This document shows, in pieces, positions 1 through 6,144 of a stretch of 21,917 nt of DNA. This stretch comes from VAXT01 sp964591295 (GTDB lineage Bacteria > Actinomycetota > Thermoleophilia > Gaiellales > Gaiellaceae): NCBI GenBank assembly GCA_964591295.1, contig CAZQAG010000037.1:1-21917 (forward strand), written 5' to 3'. Position 1 is the first letter of the stretch; each line of letters opens with the position of its first letter. A program made the position numbers and the translations under genes. A model generated the notes under the pieces. That model made no database searches. It saw only the letters and a list, made by a program, of their open reading frames with translations, and was not told the origin of the DNA.

Positions 1-39
1 AAGGGCGAGCACGACGAGCGCCAGGGCAGCCGGACGCAT
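1..39 (-). CDS. 5' end of an exported-protein gene (partial)
   Basis: The minus strand has an ATG at 39-37 followed by 13 open codons to the window edge, reading MRPAALALVVLAL. One arginine followed by a run of Leu/Val/Ala is what the start of a signal peptide or N-terminal membrane anchor looks like. It lies downstream of the anti-sigma gene in the same direction and directly after the foldable segment at 53-140. No good Shine-Dalgarno is visible. The function cannot be told from 13 codons, and chance cannot be excluded. Confidence 0.4.
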   Translation of the reverse strand, partial: MRPAALALVVLAL

Positions 40-52
40 TCCGGAGATGGTA

Positions 53-140
53 CGAGCCGGGCGATCCCCGCGGCTGAAACCGGTAGCCGCAATGCCGCAG
101 TTGCGCTCGCCGGCAAGAAAGCCTGGGGTCACCCGGCTCG
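53..140 (-). ncRNA. Candidate structured leader RNA (unassigned)
   Basis: Read on the minus strand, 140-125 pairs with 69-53. Nine Watson-Crick pairs (CGAGCCGGG with CCCGGCTCG) continue as a U-G, G-C and A-U pair and, after one bulged A at 65, four C-G pairs. The helix closes a three-way junction holding hairpin 115-111/97-93 (TGCCG/CGGCA, 13-nt loop) and hairpin 90-85/75-70 (GCGGCT/AGCCGC, 9-nt loop). The structure ends 13 nt before the ATG at 39, where a riboswitch or translation-control leader would sit. No T-run follows, so it is not a simple terminator. I could not match it to the c-di-GMP, c-di-AMP, cobalamin, SAM, TPP or fluoride consensus patterns I know. Confidence 0.45.
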
Positions 141-168
141 CTCAATAGATGCCGGGGCGCCCGACTAC

Positions 169-423
169 CTACGTTCTAGCGCGCCAGTCTCGGAAGGCCT
201 CGAGGAGGGCCGCCTCCGCCGCGGGGTCGAGCTGCTCGGGGGTCAGCCGCCCGGCGAGCGCGACCGTCATCGTGATCTGTTGAAGGTACGTGCGGCAGCC
301 GTCGCAGGCGGCGATGTGGGCGTCGAACCGTTCACGGTCCTCTGCCGAGAGCGCACCCTCGAGATACTCGGTGACGAGCTCCACGAGCTCCTGGCAGCTG
401 AGTTGTTCGACGGTTTCGGTCAC
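169..423 (-). CDS. Zinc-finger anti-sigma factor (ZAS, zf-HC2 type)
   Basis: This 84-residue protein is probably the cytoplasmic anti-sigma factor for the ECF sigma encoded just upstream. Cys10 and the H36-x3-C40-x2-C43 pattern form the zinc-binding anti-sigma signature; in the family, zinc release on thiol oxidation can free the sigma factor. The rest is helical and acidic, and no membrane segment is visible, unlike many anti-sigmas of this class. The start is GTG at 423. It overlaps the TGA of the sigma gene in a 4-nt GTGA, so the pair is translationally coupled and made in near-equal amounts. Partnership with this sigma is inferred from gene order. A redox signal would be consistent with the DM13 and disulfide reductase neighbours but is not proven. 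Confidence 0.85.
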   Translation of the reverse strand: MTETVEQLSCQELVELVTEYLEGALSAEDRERFDAHIAACDGCRTYLQQITMTVALAGRLTPEQLDPAAEAALLEAFRDWRART

Positions 424-1025
424 GCGTCCTCCGCGAGGTACTCCTCGAGCGCGGCCCTCACCTTCGAGCGGGCGCGATGCAGGAGCACTCTCTGATTGGT
501 CTCCGAGAGCTCGAGGGCGTTACGAACGTCCTCGGCGCTCCAGCCCTGCACGTCGCGAAGCGTGATCACCGCGCGCTGCGTCGGAGGCAAGCTCTCGATC
601 GCGTCGTCGATCACCCGCAAGACCTCCCCGCCGAGCAGTCGCTCCTCCGGCCAGTCGTCCGGCAAGGTGGCCCAGTGGCCCCGGTCGAAACGATCCGGCT
701 CGACGGCGGGCTCCGAGTCGCCCAGCGCCGAAAAGGGAATCGTCCGGCCCTCGCGCTGGCCACGCGTCTTCGCCCGGTTGGCGAGGATGGTGAAGATCCA
801 CGTCTTGAGCGAGGAGCGGCCCTCGAAGCGGTCGATCCCGTTCAGGACCGCGAGCCAGGTCTCCTGCACGACCTCCTCGGCCACGGCCCGGCTGGAGACG
901 TACATCTGAGCCACGCGCAGAAGGGTCCCCTGGTACATGCGTACGAGCTGCTCGAAGACTCGCTCGTCACCGGCGCGAAGCGCCTCCACGAGTTGCATCT
1001 CCTCCAGCTGGAGGGCAGGCTCCAC
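420..1025 (-). CDS. ECF RNA polymerase sigma factor (sigma-70 family)
   Basis: A 201-residue group IV sigma factor. Region 2 spans about residues 23-94 and includes the core-binding and -10 recognition helices (AEEVVQETWLAVL, then LKTWIFTILANRAK). Region 4 spans about 131-198, with LPPTQRAVITLRDVQGWS and the HTH. Region 3 is absent, as usual for ECFs. The GTG start at 1025 lies 2 nt after the DM13 stop and has no clear Shine-Dalgarno, so coupling is likely. An ATG at codon 10 has GGAGGAG directly before it but with too little spacing to be preferred. The next gene is its presumed anti-sigma. I did not find a convincing GAAC/CGTC-type ECF promoter ahead of the operon, so autoregulation is unproven. 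Confidence 0.9.
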   Translation of the reverse strand: MEPALQLEEMQLVEALRAGDERVFEQLVRMYQGTLLRVAQMYVSSRAVAEEVVQETWLAVLNGIDRFEGRSSLKTWIFTILANRAKTRGQREGRTIPFSALGDSEPAVEPDRFDRGHWATLPDDWPEERLLGGEVLRVIDDAIESLPPTQRAVITLRDVQGWSAEDVRNALELSETNQRVLLHRARSKVRAALEEYLAEDA

Positions 1026-1037
1026 GTCTACGTGGAG
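1020..1037. promoter_or_regulatory. 8-bp perfect inverted repeat over the sigma start codon
   Basis: CTCCACGT and ACGTGGAG form a perfect dyad separated by two bases. It covers the DM13 stop codon and the GTG start of the sigma gene. On mRNA it could form only a strained hairpin with a 2-nt loop unless inner pairs open, so a DNA operator or a translation-coupling element are both possible. It may also simply reflect coding constraint. Confidence 0.4.
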
Positions 1038-1336
1038 GTGAGGTCAGCGGCGCCGAAGGCGACCGAGAAGGCGCGGCACCAGATGAGGACCGTCGAGTAT
1101 CGGCTCGTGTCGACCCCGGCCGGCACCTCGTACTGCTGCGTCCCCTGGTTGCCCTTCAGCTGACCCACGTCGACGTGTTCTTCGACGTCGCCACCGTCGT
1201 AGCCCCCCGAAACGAGATAAACCCTGAGGTCGGGGCCGGCGTCGGTGTCGAGGTCGACGAGTTGGAGCTTGACGCGGCCGCTCGACCGCACGATGCGCGC
1301 GGTGCCCGTCGTCGAGTGTGCGTAGTCCCGGAAGCT
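1028..1336 (-). pseudogene. DM13 domain, C-terminal part of a frameshifted gene
   Basis: In this frame about 102 residues read as a complete DM13 domain. It opens at about 1336 with GSFRDYAHSTTGTARIV and continues through GRVKLQLVDLDTDAGPDL, VYLVSGGYDGG, LKGNQGTQQYEVP and YSTVLIWCRAFSVAFGAADL. The GPDL, GNQGTQ-Y-P and IWC-F-FG landmarks are those of the family, which is an extracytoplasmic domain proposed to bind redox groups through its conserved Cys. No proper start lies at its head; it joins the membrane part encoded upstream if one base is restored near 1336. The stop is TAG at 1028-1030, 2 nt before the sigma start. The domain call is firm; whether the break is real is not known. Confidence 0.75.
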
Positions 1337-1680
1337 CCCTCTGCGACTGGCTCGCCGGTAGCAAGCGCCTCGTTGACGGTTTTGTCGATCAAGGTCGTGT
1401 ACGCGAGGTACCCGCCAACGGCAGTGGAAACGACGATGAAGGCGAGCAAGACGGGGATGCCGAGATCGCGACGTGCTCTCGTGAGCCCCAGAGCGGCGGC
1501 TCCTGCCACAACGAAGAAGAGCGTCATCAGCGCGGCCGACGCCTTGAAGTCGTCGGTCAGCAGGCCGCCGGTCACCCAGACGCCGAGCAGGACCACGGCA
1601 ATCGTGGCCAGAACGGACGCGATGCGAAGCACCACGCTTGCTCTTATAGCCGGTGCGGTAGGGCCGAGGCGGCGGAACAT
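1156..1680 (-). CDS. Three-TM N-terminal part of the DM13 protein (shifted after ~115 codons)
   Basis: The first ~115 residues contain three hydrophobic segments (about 13-38, 46-66 and 73-95) and a short outer stalk ending ALATGEPVAEG. Beyond that the frame reads Arg/Ser/Thr-rich sequence that is a shadow of the DM13 domain in the neighbouring frame. With one extra base near 1336 (GAGGGAGC to GAGGGAAGC) the reading becomes EGSFRDYAHS and the protein is about 217 residues: a membrane anchor with an external DM13 domain. The ATG at 1680 has no clear Shine-Dalgarno. The gene heads an operon with sigma and anti-sigma genes, which suggests that the protein senses, or is controlled by, envelope or redox stress; this is inference. 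Confidence 0.6.
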   Translation of the reverse strand: MFRRLGPTAPAIRASVVLRIASVLATIAVVLLGVWVTGGLLTDDFKASAALMTLFFVVAGAAALGLTRARRDLGIPVLLAFIVVSTAVGGYLAYTTLIDKTVNEALATGEPVAEGASGTTHTRRRAPRASCGRAAASSSNSSTSTPTPAPTSGFISFRGATTVATSKNTSTWVS

Positions 1681-1740
1681 GGCGTTTGTGATCGGCGCGT
1701 TGACGTCGAACGCGGTTCAGACTCTGCTCGCCCGCGATGC

Positions 1741-1752
1741 GTTACGTGTAAC
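1741..1752. promoter_or_regulatory. Palindrome GTTAC-GT-GTAAC between divergent genes
   Basis: A 5-bp perfect dyad with a 2-bp centre lies in the 132-bp gap between the DM13 operon (minus) and the disulfide reductase (plus). Placement between divergent promoters suits a repressor or activator site. No matching -35/-10 pair was found with confidence in either direction. Confidence 0.35.
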
Positions 1753-1799
1753 ACCCTTGATCAACCGCAAGACGGTTCGCCGGTCACTACTACAAGGGT
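1753..1799 (+). promoter_or_regulatory. Nested inverted repeats just before the reductase RBS
   Basis: ACCCTTG at 1753-1759 pairs with CAAGGGT at 1793-1799. Inside, AACCG (1763-1767) pairs with CGGTT (1773-1777) around the loop CAAGA. The outer arm ends 3 nt before the Shine-Dalgarno of the reductase gene, so as RNA it could modulate ribosome access; as DNA it could be operator sequence. Confidence 0.35.
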
Positions 1800-1802
1800 T
1801 CT

Positions 1803-1808
1803 AGGAGG
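1803..1808 (+). promoter_or_regulatory. Shine-Dalgarno AGGAGG fixing the GTG start at 1813
   Basis: A perfect AGGAGG lies 4 nt before GTG 1813. It decides the start against much longer in-frame readings that would extend back across the divergent gene. Confidence 0.85.
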
Positions 1809-1812
1809 TTCC

Positions 1813-3216
1813 GTGAAGCACTACGACCTGATCGTGCTCGGCTCCGGATCCGCGGCTCGCGACGCCGCGGCCAAGGCGGCGTCGCTCTACGACGCGAAGG
1901 TCGCTCTCGTCGAGAGCACCCGCTGGGGCGGCAGCTGCCCCAACGTCGCGTGCAAGCCGACGAAGGCCTACCTCGTCGTCGCGGACCTCGTCCACGACAT
2001 CAACACGCTCGCCGGAAAGCTCGGGATCGAGGTCGGGCCCGCGAGGATCGACCTGGCCGGGGTCAAGGCGCGGAAGGACTCGCTGAAGAAAGCACAGCCG
2101 AAATGGGTCGACGATCTGAACGACAACGGCTTCGACACGTACGAGGGCGAGGCGACCCTCGCCGGGGCGAACACGGTCACGGTTGGCGAAGAGAAGCTGA
2201 CCGCCGAGCGCATCCTGATCGCGACCGGCTCGCGCACCGCCGTCCCGCCGATCGACGGGATCGACGAGGTCGACTGGATCGACCACGTCTCCGCGCTCGA
2301 GCTCACCGAGTTGCCCGGGTCGCTGCTCGTGGTCGGCGCCGGGCCAGTCGGTCTCGAGTTCGCCCAGATCTTCGCCCGGTTCGGCTCGCGGGTGACGATC
2401 GTCCAGTCGCCGAGCCGGATCTCACCACGTTCGGACGAGGAGGCCGCCGGCGTCCTGCAGGCCGCGCTCGAGAAAGACGGGATCGAGATCGTTCTCTCCT
2501 CGCGCGTTAAGGCTGTCACCCGTGACGGTGACGGGCTCGTTGCGACGATCGCGCCGAAAGAGGGCGAAGGCTCCCGTGAGCTGCGGGTGAGCCACGTGCT
2601 CCTCGCCTCGGGACGGGTGCCGAACGTCGAAGCGTTGCGGCTCGAGGAGTTGGGCATCGAGCGGGACCGCATGGGAATCATCGTCGACGAGCACATGCGG
2701 ACCTCGGTCGAAGGAGTCTGGGCGGCGGGGGACGTGACCGGCAGGCACCAGTTCACCCCAATCGCTCAGTACCAGGCGCGGCTGGCCATCGACGACATGT
2801 TCGGAGGCGACGCTCCGGAAGCGGACTACTCGGTCTTGCCGACCGCGATCTTCACGGAGCCCGAGCTGGCCGGAGTTGGCCTGACGGAACAGGAGGCGCG
2901 GGAGCAAGGAATCGAGCACGAGACGGCCGTCCACGACTTGAAGCACGTCCAGCGCGCCTCGTACAAGGACCAGAAGCTGGGGCTCTTCAAGGTCCTCTAC
3001 GACCCGGGCTCGCGCCGCCTGCTCGGGCTGCACGTCGTCGCTCCGAACGGCAGCGACGTGGTTCAGGGCTTCTCGGTGGCCCTGCGGCTCGACGCCACCG
3101 TGGACGACCTGGCTCGAATGCACCACGTGTTCCCGACCTTCGGCGAAGGCGTGAAGGCCGCGGCGGAGCAGGCAATGCCCCAGCGGGTCGACATGGTCGA
3201 CGTCTGCGCGAACTGA
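1813..3216 (+). CDS. Flavoprotein disulfide reductase (MerA/LPD-like, class I)
   Basis: 467 residues, the usual length. The N-terminal FAD fold opens with DLIVLGSGSAARDAA, and the redox-active disulfide is GGSCPNVACKPTK with Cys42 and Cys47. An NAD(P)-binding GAGPVGLEFAQIFARFG follows, then the second FAD contact VWAAGDVTG, then a C-terminal dimerisation domain. The protein should pass electrons from NAD(P)H through FAD to a disulfide-type or metal substrate in the cytoplasm. In lipoamide dehydrogenase the C-terminal active site is HAHPTLxE; here it reads H438-V-F-P-T-F-G-E445, so the catalytic His position is Phe440. The vicinal Cys pair that ends MerA is also missing (end is DVCAN). True LPD or mercuric reductase activity is therefore doubtful and the substrate is unknown. 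Confidence 0.85.
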   Translation: MKHYDLIVLGSGSAARDAAAKAASLYDAKVALVESTRWGGSCPNVACKPTKAYLVVADLVHDINTLAGKLGIEVGPARIDLAGVKARKDSLKKAQPKWVDDLNDNGFDTYEGEATLAGANTVTVGEEKLTAERILIATGSRTAVPPIDGIDEVDWIDHVSALELTELPGSLLVVGAGPVGLEFAQIFARFGSRVTIVQSPSRISPRSDEEAAGVLQAALEKDGIEIVLSSRVKAVTRDGDGLVATIAPKEGEGSRELRVSHVLLASGRVPNVEALRLEELGIERDRMGIIVDEHMRTSVEGVWAAGDVTGRHQFTPIAQYQARLAIDDMFGGDAPEADYSVLPTAIFTEPELAGVGLTEQEAREQGIEHETAVHDLKHVQRASYKDQKLGLFKVLYDPGSRRLLGLHVVAPNGSDVVQGFSVALRLDATVDDLARMHHVFPTFGEGVKAAAEQAMPQRVDMVDVCAN

Positions 3217-3224
3217 ACGATAAT
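3197..3224 (+). promoter_or_regulatory. Possible promoter of a leaderless kinase mRNA
   Basis: GATAAT at 3219-3224 matches the -10 consensus at five of six bases and ends 6 nt before the ATG at 3231. A weak -35 (TCGACG, 3197-3202) lies 16 bp upstream, inside the end of the reductase gene. The start has no Shine-Dalgarno, which agrees with a transcript starting at or near the ATG. Confidence 0.4.
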
Positions 3225-3230
3225 TCCGGC

Positions 3231-3569
3231 ATGCCCGAGAAGCGCGATCGGCTTCGGGCGCTGCTCGACGTCGGCATCGCGCTGGCCGGGGAGCTCACCC
3301 TGGACGGGGTCCTCCAGAAGATCGTCGAGGCGGCCGCGGAGCTGACCGGAGCACGGTACGCGGCGCTCGGCGTCATCGATCCGAGCGGTCAGGGCCTCGA
3401 GCGTTTCGTCGTCACCGGCATGGATCTCGAGACGCGAACCGCTATCGGTGAGCTCCCGCGCGGGCGAGGGATTCTCGGCCTGTTGATCCGGGAGGCGCGC
3501 GCCCTGAGGCTCGACGACCTTGGGGCAGATCCCAGCTCGGTCGGTTTTCCGCCGCATCACCCCCGATGA
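3231..3569 (+). CDS. GAF sensor histidine kinase, N-terminal fragment (frameshifted)
   Basis: The 112 codons encode a short helical start (RLRALLDVGIALAGELTLDG) and the first two thirds of a GAF domain (AAAELTGARYAALGVIDPSG, then GLLIREARALRLDDLGADPS). The frame stops at TGA 3567-3569, right after a run of five C (3560-3564). Adding one C gives HHPPMKTFLGVPI and joins the next ORF exactly where a GAF domain would continue. It is therefore the head of one kinase gene ending at 4867, not a separate small protein. A one-base sequencing error in the C run, a real mutation, or phase variation could each explain it. Confidence 0.75.
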   Translation: MPEKRDRLRALLDVGIALAGELTLDGVLQKIVEAAAELTGARYAALGVIDPSGQGLERFVVTGMDLETRTAIGELPRGRGILGLLIREARALRLDDLGADPSSVGFPPHHPR

Positions 3570-4867
3570 AGACGTTCCTCGGAGTGCCGATCCTCCTCCG
3601 CGGTGTCGCGTACGGGAACCTCTACTTGACGGAGAAGGCCGGCGGCGGGCCGTTCACCGAGGAGGACGAGGAGCTCTCGCAGGTCCTGGCAGCGCAGGCC
3701 GCGGTCGCCGTCGAGAACGCCCGGCTGCACGAATCGGCGACGCGCTGGCTGAAACAGCTCGAGTCGCTGAACGAGATCGTGGACGGGCTCCTCTCCGAGG
3801 CCGAGCTGCCCAAGCTGCTCGAGCTCGTCGCCACGCGGCTGCGCGAGCTGGTCAAGGCTCGGCTCGTCGTGATCGCGATGCCGGCGCCGGGCGGAGACCT
3901 CGTCATACGCACGGTGGCGGGCGAAGTCGGCGATCAGCTCGTCGGGACCGGGCTCGGCCGGCTCGGCTCGAAATCCGGCCACGTGCTTGATCGCGGTCGC
4001 AGTGAACGAGTCGACTCGATGATCGAGGACCTCGAGGTCGACCAGGAGGCCGGGCGCCTGATGGGCGCGAGGACGGGCCTGTTCGTGCCGCTGCTCCTGC
4101 GCGGCCGGCCGATCGGCGTGCTCTCCGCCCACGACAAGGAGGGCGGCGATCCGCGCTTCACCGACGAGGACCTGCGGCTGGCCGAGACCTTCTCTGCCCG
4201 GGTCGCGGTCGCGGTCAACCTCTCCGAGCGCGTTGCCCGTAACGCGCTCCGCAGCGTCGTCGGCGGCCAGGAGCTCGAGCGAAAGCGGCTGGCGAGGGAG
4301 CTGCACGACGAGACCGGGCAGGCGCTGACCTCGATCCTGCTGGGGCTGAAGGAGCTCGACGCGGCTGGAAGCGTCGAGGGCGTGAGCGCTGCGACCGCGC
4401 AGCTACGGGAGCTCGTCGTGACGACCTTGCAGGACGTTCGCCGGCTTGCGGTCGAGCTTCGGCCCAGGGCTCTCGACGACTTCGGCCTCGTCCCGGCGCT
4501 CGAGCGCCTCGTCGAGACGTTCCAGGAGCAGACAGGGATCGAGGTGATCATGGAGCCGCGGCTCGGCCGGGAACGTTTACCGTCCGAGATCGAGACCGCG
4601 CTCTATCGAATCATCCAGGAGGCTCTGACGAACGTGGTCAAGCACGCCCACGCGAGCCGTGTGAGCATCGTCCTCTCGCGGAGGGGGAGCACCGTTTCAG
4701 CGGTGTTCGAGGACGACGGCCGTGGATTCGCCGTGGGCGAAGCGAACGCGGACCGGCTCGGGATCCTCGGCATGCGGGAGCGGCTTTCACTGCTCGACGG
4801 GACGCTCGTCCTCGAATCCTCCCCCGGCGGCGGCACGACCCTGGTCGCGGAAGTGCCTGTTCCGTGA
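3566..4867 (+). CDS. GAF-GAF sensor histidine kinase, main part (NarX/LiaS type)
   Basis: Residues 1-55 finish the first GAF domain (FLGVPILLRGVAYGNLYL). A second GAF domain covers about 75-220. A HisKA_3 dimerisation helix follows with RLARELHDETGQ, His247 being the expected phospho-acceptor. The HATPase domain at about 340-433 has the N box around Asn356 (IIQEALTNVVKHAHA), DDGRGF at 383-388 and GILGMRER at 399-406. No membrane segment is visible, so this is a soluble sensor of the type that in some actinobacteria senses gases or redox through GAF domains; the ligand cannot be told here. The ATG at 3566 has no Shine-Dalgarno and sits mid-domain, so the real start is 3231. It overlaps the response regulator gene by 4 nt. 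Confidence 0.85.
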   Translation: MKTFLGVPILLRGVAYGNLYLTEKAGGGPFTEEDEELSQVLAAQAAVAVENARLHESATRWLKQLESLNEIVDGLLSEAELPKLLELVATRLRELVKARLVVIAMPAPGGDLVIRTVAGEVGDQLVGTGLGRLGSKSGHVLDRGRSERVDSMIEDLEVDQEAGRLMGARTGLFVPLLLRGRPIGVLSAHDKEGGDPRFTDEDLRLAETFSARVAVAVNLSERVARNALRSVVGGQELERKRLARELHDETGQALTSILLGLKELDAAGSVEGVSAATAQLRELVVTTLQDVRRLAVELRPRALDDFGLVPALERLVETFQEQTGIEVIMEPRLGRERLPSEIETALYRIIQEALTNVVKHAHASRVSIVLSRRGSTVSAVFEDDGRGFAVGEANADRLGILGMRERLSLLDGTLVLESSPGGGTTLVAEVPVP

Positions 4868-5508
4868 TCCGGGTCCTTATCGTCGACGACCACGCCGTTG
4901 TTCGCTCCGGGTTGCGGCGCGTACTCGAGGCCGAAGAAGACATCGAGGTCGTCGGCGAGGCCGGCGACATGCGGACGGCAGTCTTCGAGGCGAGAGAGCA
5001 GAAGCCCGACGTCGTGTTGATGGACGTCGTGATGCCCGGCGGCACAGGGATCGAGGCGACGCCCGCGGTGCTGAAGGAGGTTCCGGAAGCAAGGGTGCTC
5101 ATCCTCTCGATGCAGGACGACCCGCTGTACGTACGCCAGGCGTTCGAGGCGGGCGCGAGCGGCTACGTGCTCAAGGAAGCAGCCGACACCGAGGTCGTCG
5201 GCGCCGTCCGTGAGATCGCAGACGGGGGTCGATACGTCCATCCCACGCTCGGGGCGAGCCTCGTTGCCGCCGAGGCCGAGGAGCGCGCCCGAGCTGACGC
5301 CGACCCGCTCTCAGAGCGCGAACACGAAGTCCTCAGGTTGCTGGCACTTGGCCACACGAATCAGGAGATCGCCGGCGTGCTCTTTCTCTCGGTGCGGACC
5401 GTCGAGACGCACCGGGCGCACATCATGCAGAAGCTCCGCCTGACGACTCGAGCCGAGCTCGTCCGCTACGCGATCGACTCCGGCCTGCTCGAAGAAGAGA
5501 GCTCTTGA
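4864..5508 (+). CDS. NarL/LuxR-family response regulator
   Basis: 214 residues. The receiver domain spans about 1-120, with the acidic pair D8-D9, phospho-acceptor D54 (VVLMDVVMP), S82 and K104 all in place. The DNA-binding LuxR HTH spans about 148-206 (LSEREHEVLRLLALGHTNQEIA, then LFLSVRTVETHRAHIMQKL, split here as two motifs). The start is GTG 4864, overlapping the kinase stop as GTGA, so the two proteins form a coupled two-component pair. The regulator should bind target promoters as a dimer when phosphorylated; its targets are not visible. The gene ends one base from the convergent cupin gene, leaving no room for a terminator between them. Confidence 0.93.
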   Translation: MIRVLIVDDHAVVRSGLRRVLEAEEDIEVVGEAGDMRTAVFEAREQKPDVVLMDVVMPGGTGIEATPAVLKEVPEARVLILSMQDDPLYVRQAFEAGASGYVLKEAADTEVVGAVREIADGGRYVHPTLGASLVAAEAEERARADADPLSEREHEVLRLLALGHTNQEIAGVLFLSVRTVETHRAHIMQKLRLTTRAELVRYAIDSGLLEEESS

Positions 5509-5509
5509 G

Positions 5510-5902
5510 CTACGAGTGCTCGGCGGCCACCGCGTCGGCCTTCGTCCGGTGCACCGTGCCGTCGGGGTGCTCGGGCGGCGAGTACAGCGAGTAGACCTTG
5601 AGCTCGCCGTCCCCCGTGTTGACGACGTTGTGCCAGACCCCGGCTGGGACGATCACCGCCCAGTCAGCTTCGGCGTCGTAGGTCTCGTCGACACTGCCCT
5701 CGGTCACCGAGAGCTCGACGCGGGCCTTCCCCTCTTCGATCCGGATGAACTGGTCGTGGTCGTGGTGCACTTCCCGTCCGATGTCGTCTCCTGGCTCGAT
5801 GCTCATCACGGTCAGCTGCGTGTGCCCGCCCGTGAAAACCACCGTCCGGAACGTGGTGTTGTCGAGCGTCTCGCGCTCGATGTCGCCCACCCAGCCCAGC
5901 AT
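5510..5902 (-). CDS. Single-domain cupin protein
   Basis: 130 residues forming one cupin_2 barrel of the mannose-6-phosphate isomerase-like group. The metal-binding first motif is H46-H47-x-H49-x-Q51 with E57 nearby (GREVHHDHDQFIRIEEG), and the second-motif His is H91 in PAGVWHNVVNTG, so a bound divalent metal is likely. The ATG at 5902 is chosen because AAGGAG stands 7 nt before it on the minus strand; a longer in-frame reading to 6025 would add residues unlike a cupin. It converges on the response regulator gene with a 1-nt gap and is divergent from the gene at 6145. Substrate and role are not known. Confidence 0.85.
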   Translation of the reverse strand: MLGWVGDIERETLDNTTFRTVVFTGGHTQLTVMSIEPGDDIGREVHHDHDQFIRIEEGKARVELSVTEGSVDETYDAEADWAVIVPAGVWHNVVNTGDGELKVYSLYSPPEHPDGTVHRTKADAVAAEHS

Positions 5903-5973
5903 CAAGGACTCCTTCCGTCGTGACTCCAGGGAAAGGTCTACCCGAATCACGCCTGTTCCGACCCCAGAAATGC

Positions 5974-6115
5974 CAAGTCCTGCGAACCCGAGGGCCCACA
6001 GGACTTGACTCGCGCACCTTCGCATACCCCCACGACCGCGTCAAGGGGGAGGCGTGCGGGTTTCCCGCAGCCTGGTTTCGGGGCGCACCCGATGCGCCAC
6101 GGCGTCCTTCCGCCG
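5974..6115 (+). ncRNA. Run of five inverted repeats: candidate structured RNA
   Basis: Five non-overlapping hairpins follow one another: CAAGTCCTG/CAGGACTTG (5974-5982/5999-6007, 9 bp perfect), CCCCC/GGGGG (6027-6031/6045-6049), TGCGGG-TTT-CCCGCA (6055-6069), GGCGCA/TGCGCC (6082-6087/6093-6098) and CGGCG/CGCCG (6100-6104/6111-6115). They fill most of the 242-bp gap between the divergent genes at 5902 and 6145 and end 11 nt before the first possible start codon (6127). This suggests a folded leader of the plus-strand gene, though the strand is uncertain because dyads fold both ways. No T-run, tRNA or known riboswitch core was recognised. Confidence 0.4.
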
Positions 6116-6144
6116 AACCTGAAGATATGCAGGAGAGTTACGCG

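Noticed and set aside
53..140. c-di-GMP, c-di-AMP, cobalamin or SAM riboswitch
   Set aside because: The core sequences I know for these classes (such as the GCAAAGCC or GCCACTG elements) are not present; kept as unassigned.
1318..1812. Long N-terminal extension of the disulfide reductase frame
   Set aside because: It runs antisense through the DM13 gene; the AGGAGG and GTG at 1803-1815 and the family N-terminus mark the true start.
3560..3568. Programmed ribosomal frameshift in the kinase
   Set aside because: No slippery heptamer or downstream pseudoknot stands out, and a second single-base break nearby makes an indel the simpler view.
5974..6115. tRNA or tmRNA in the hairpin-rich gap
   Set aside because: No T-arm GGTTCGA-type loop with pairing arms, no acceptor stem and no CCA end could be laid out on either strand.
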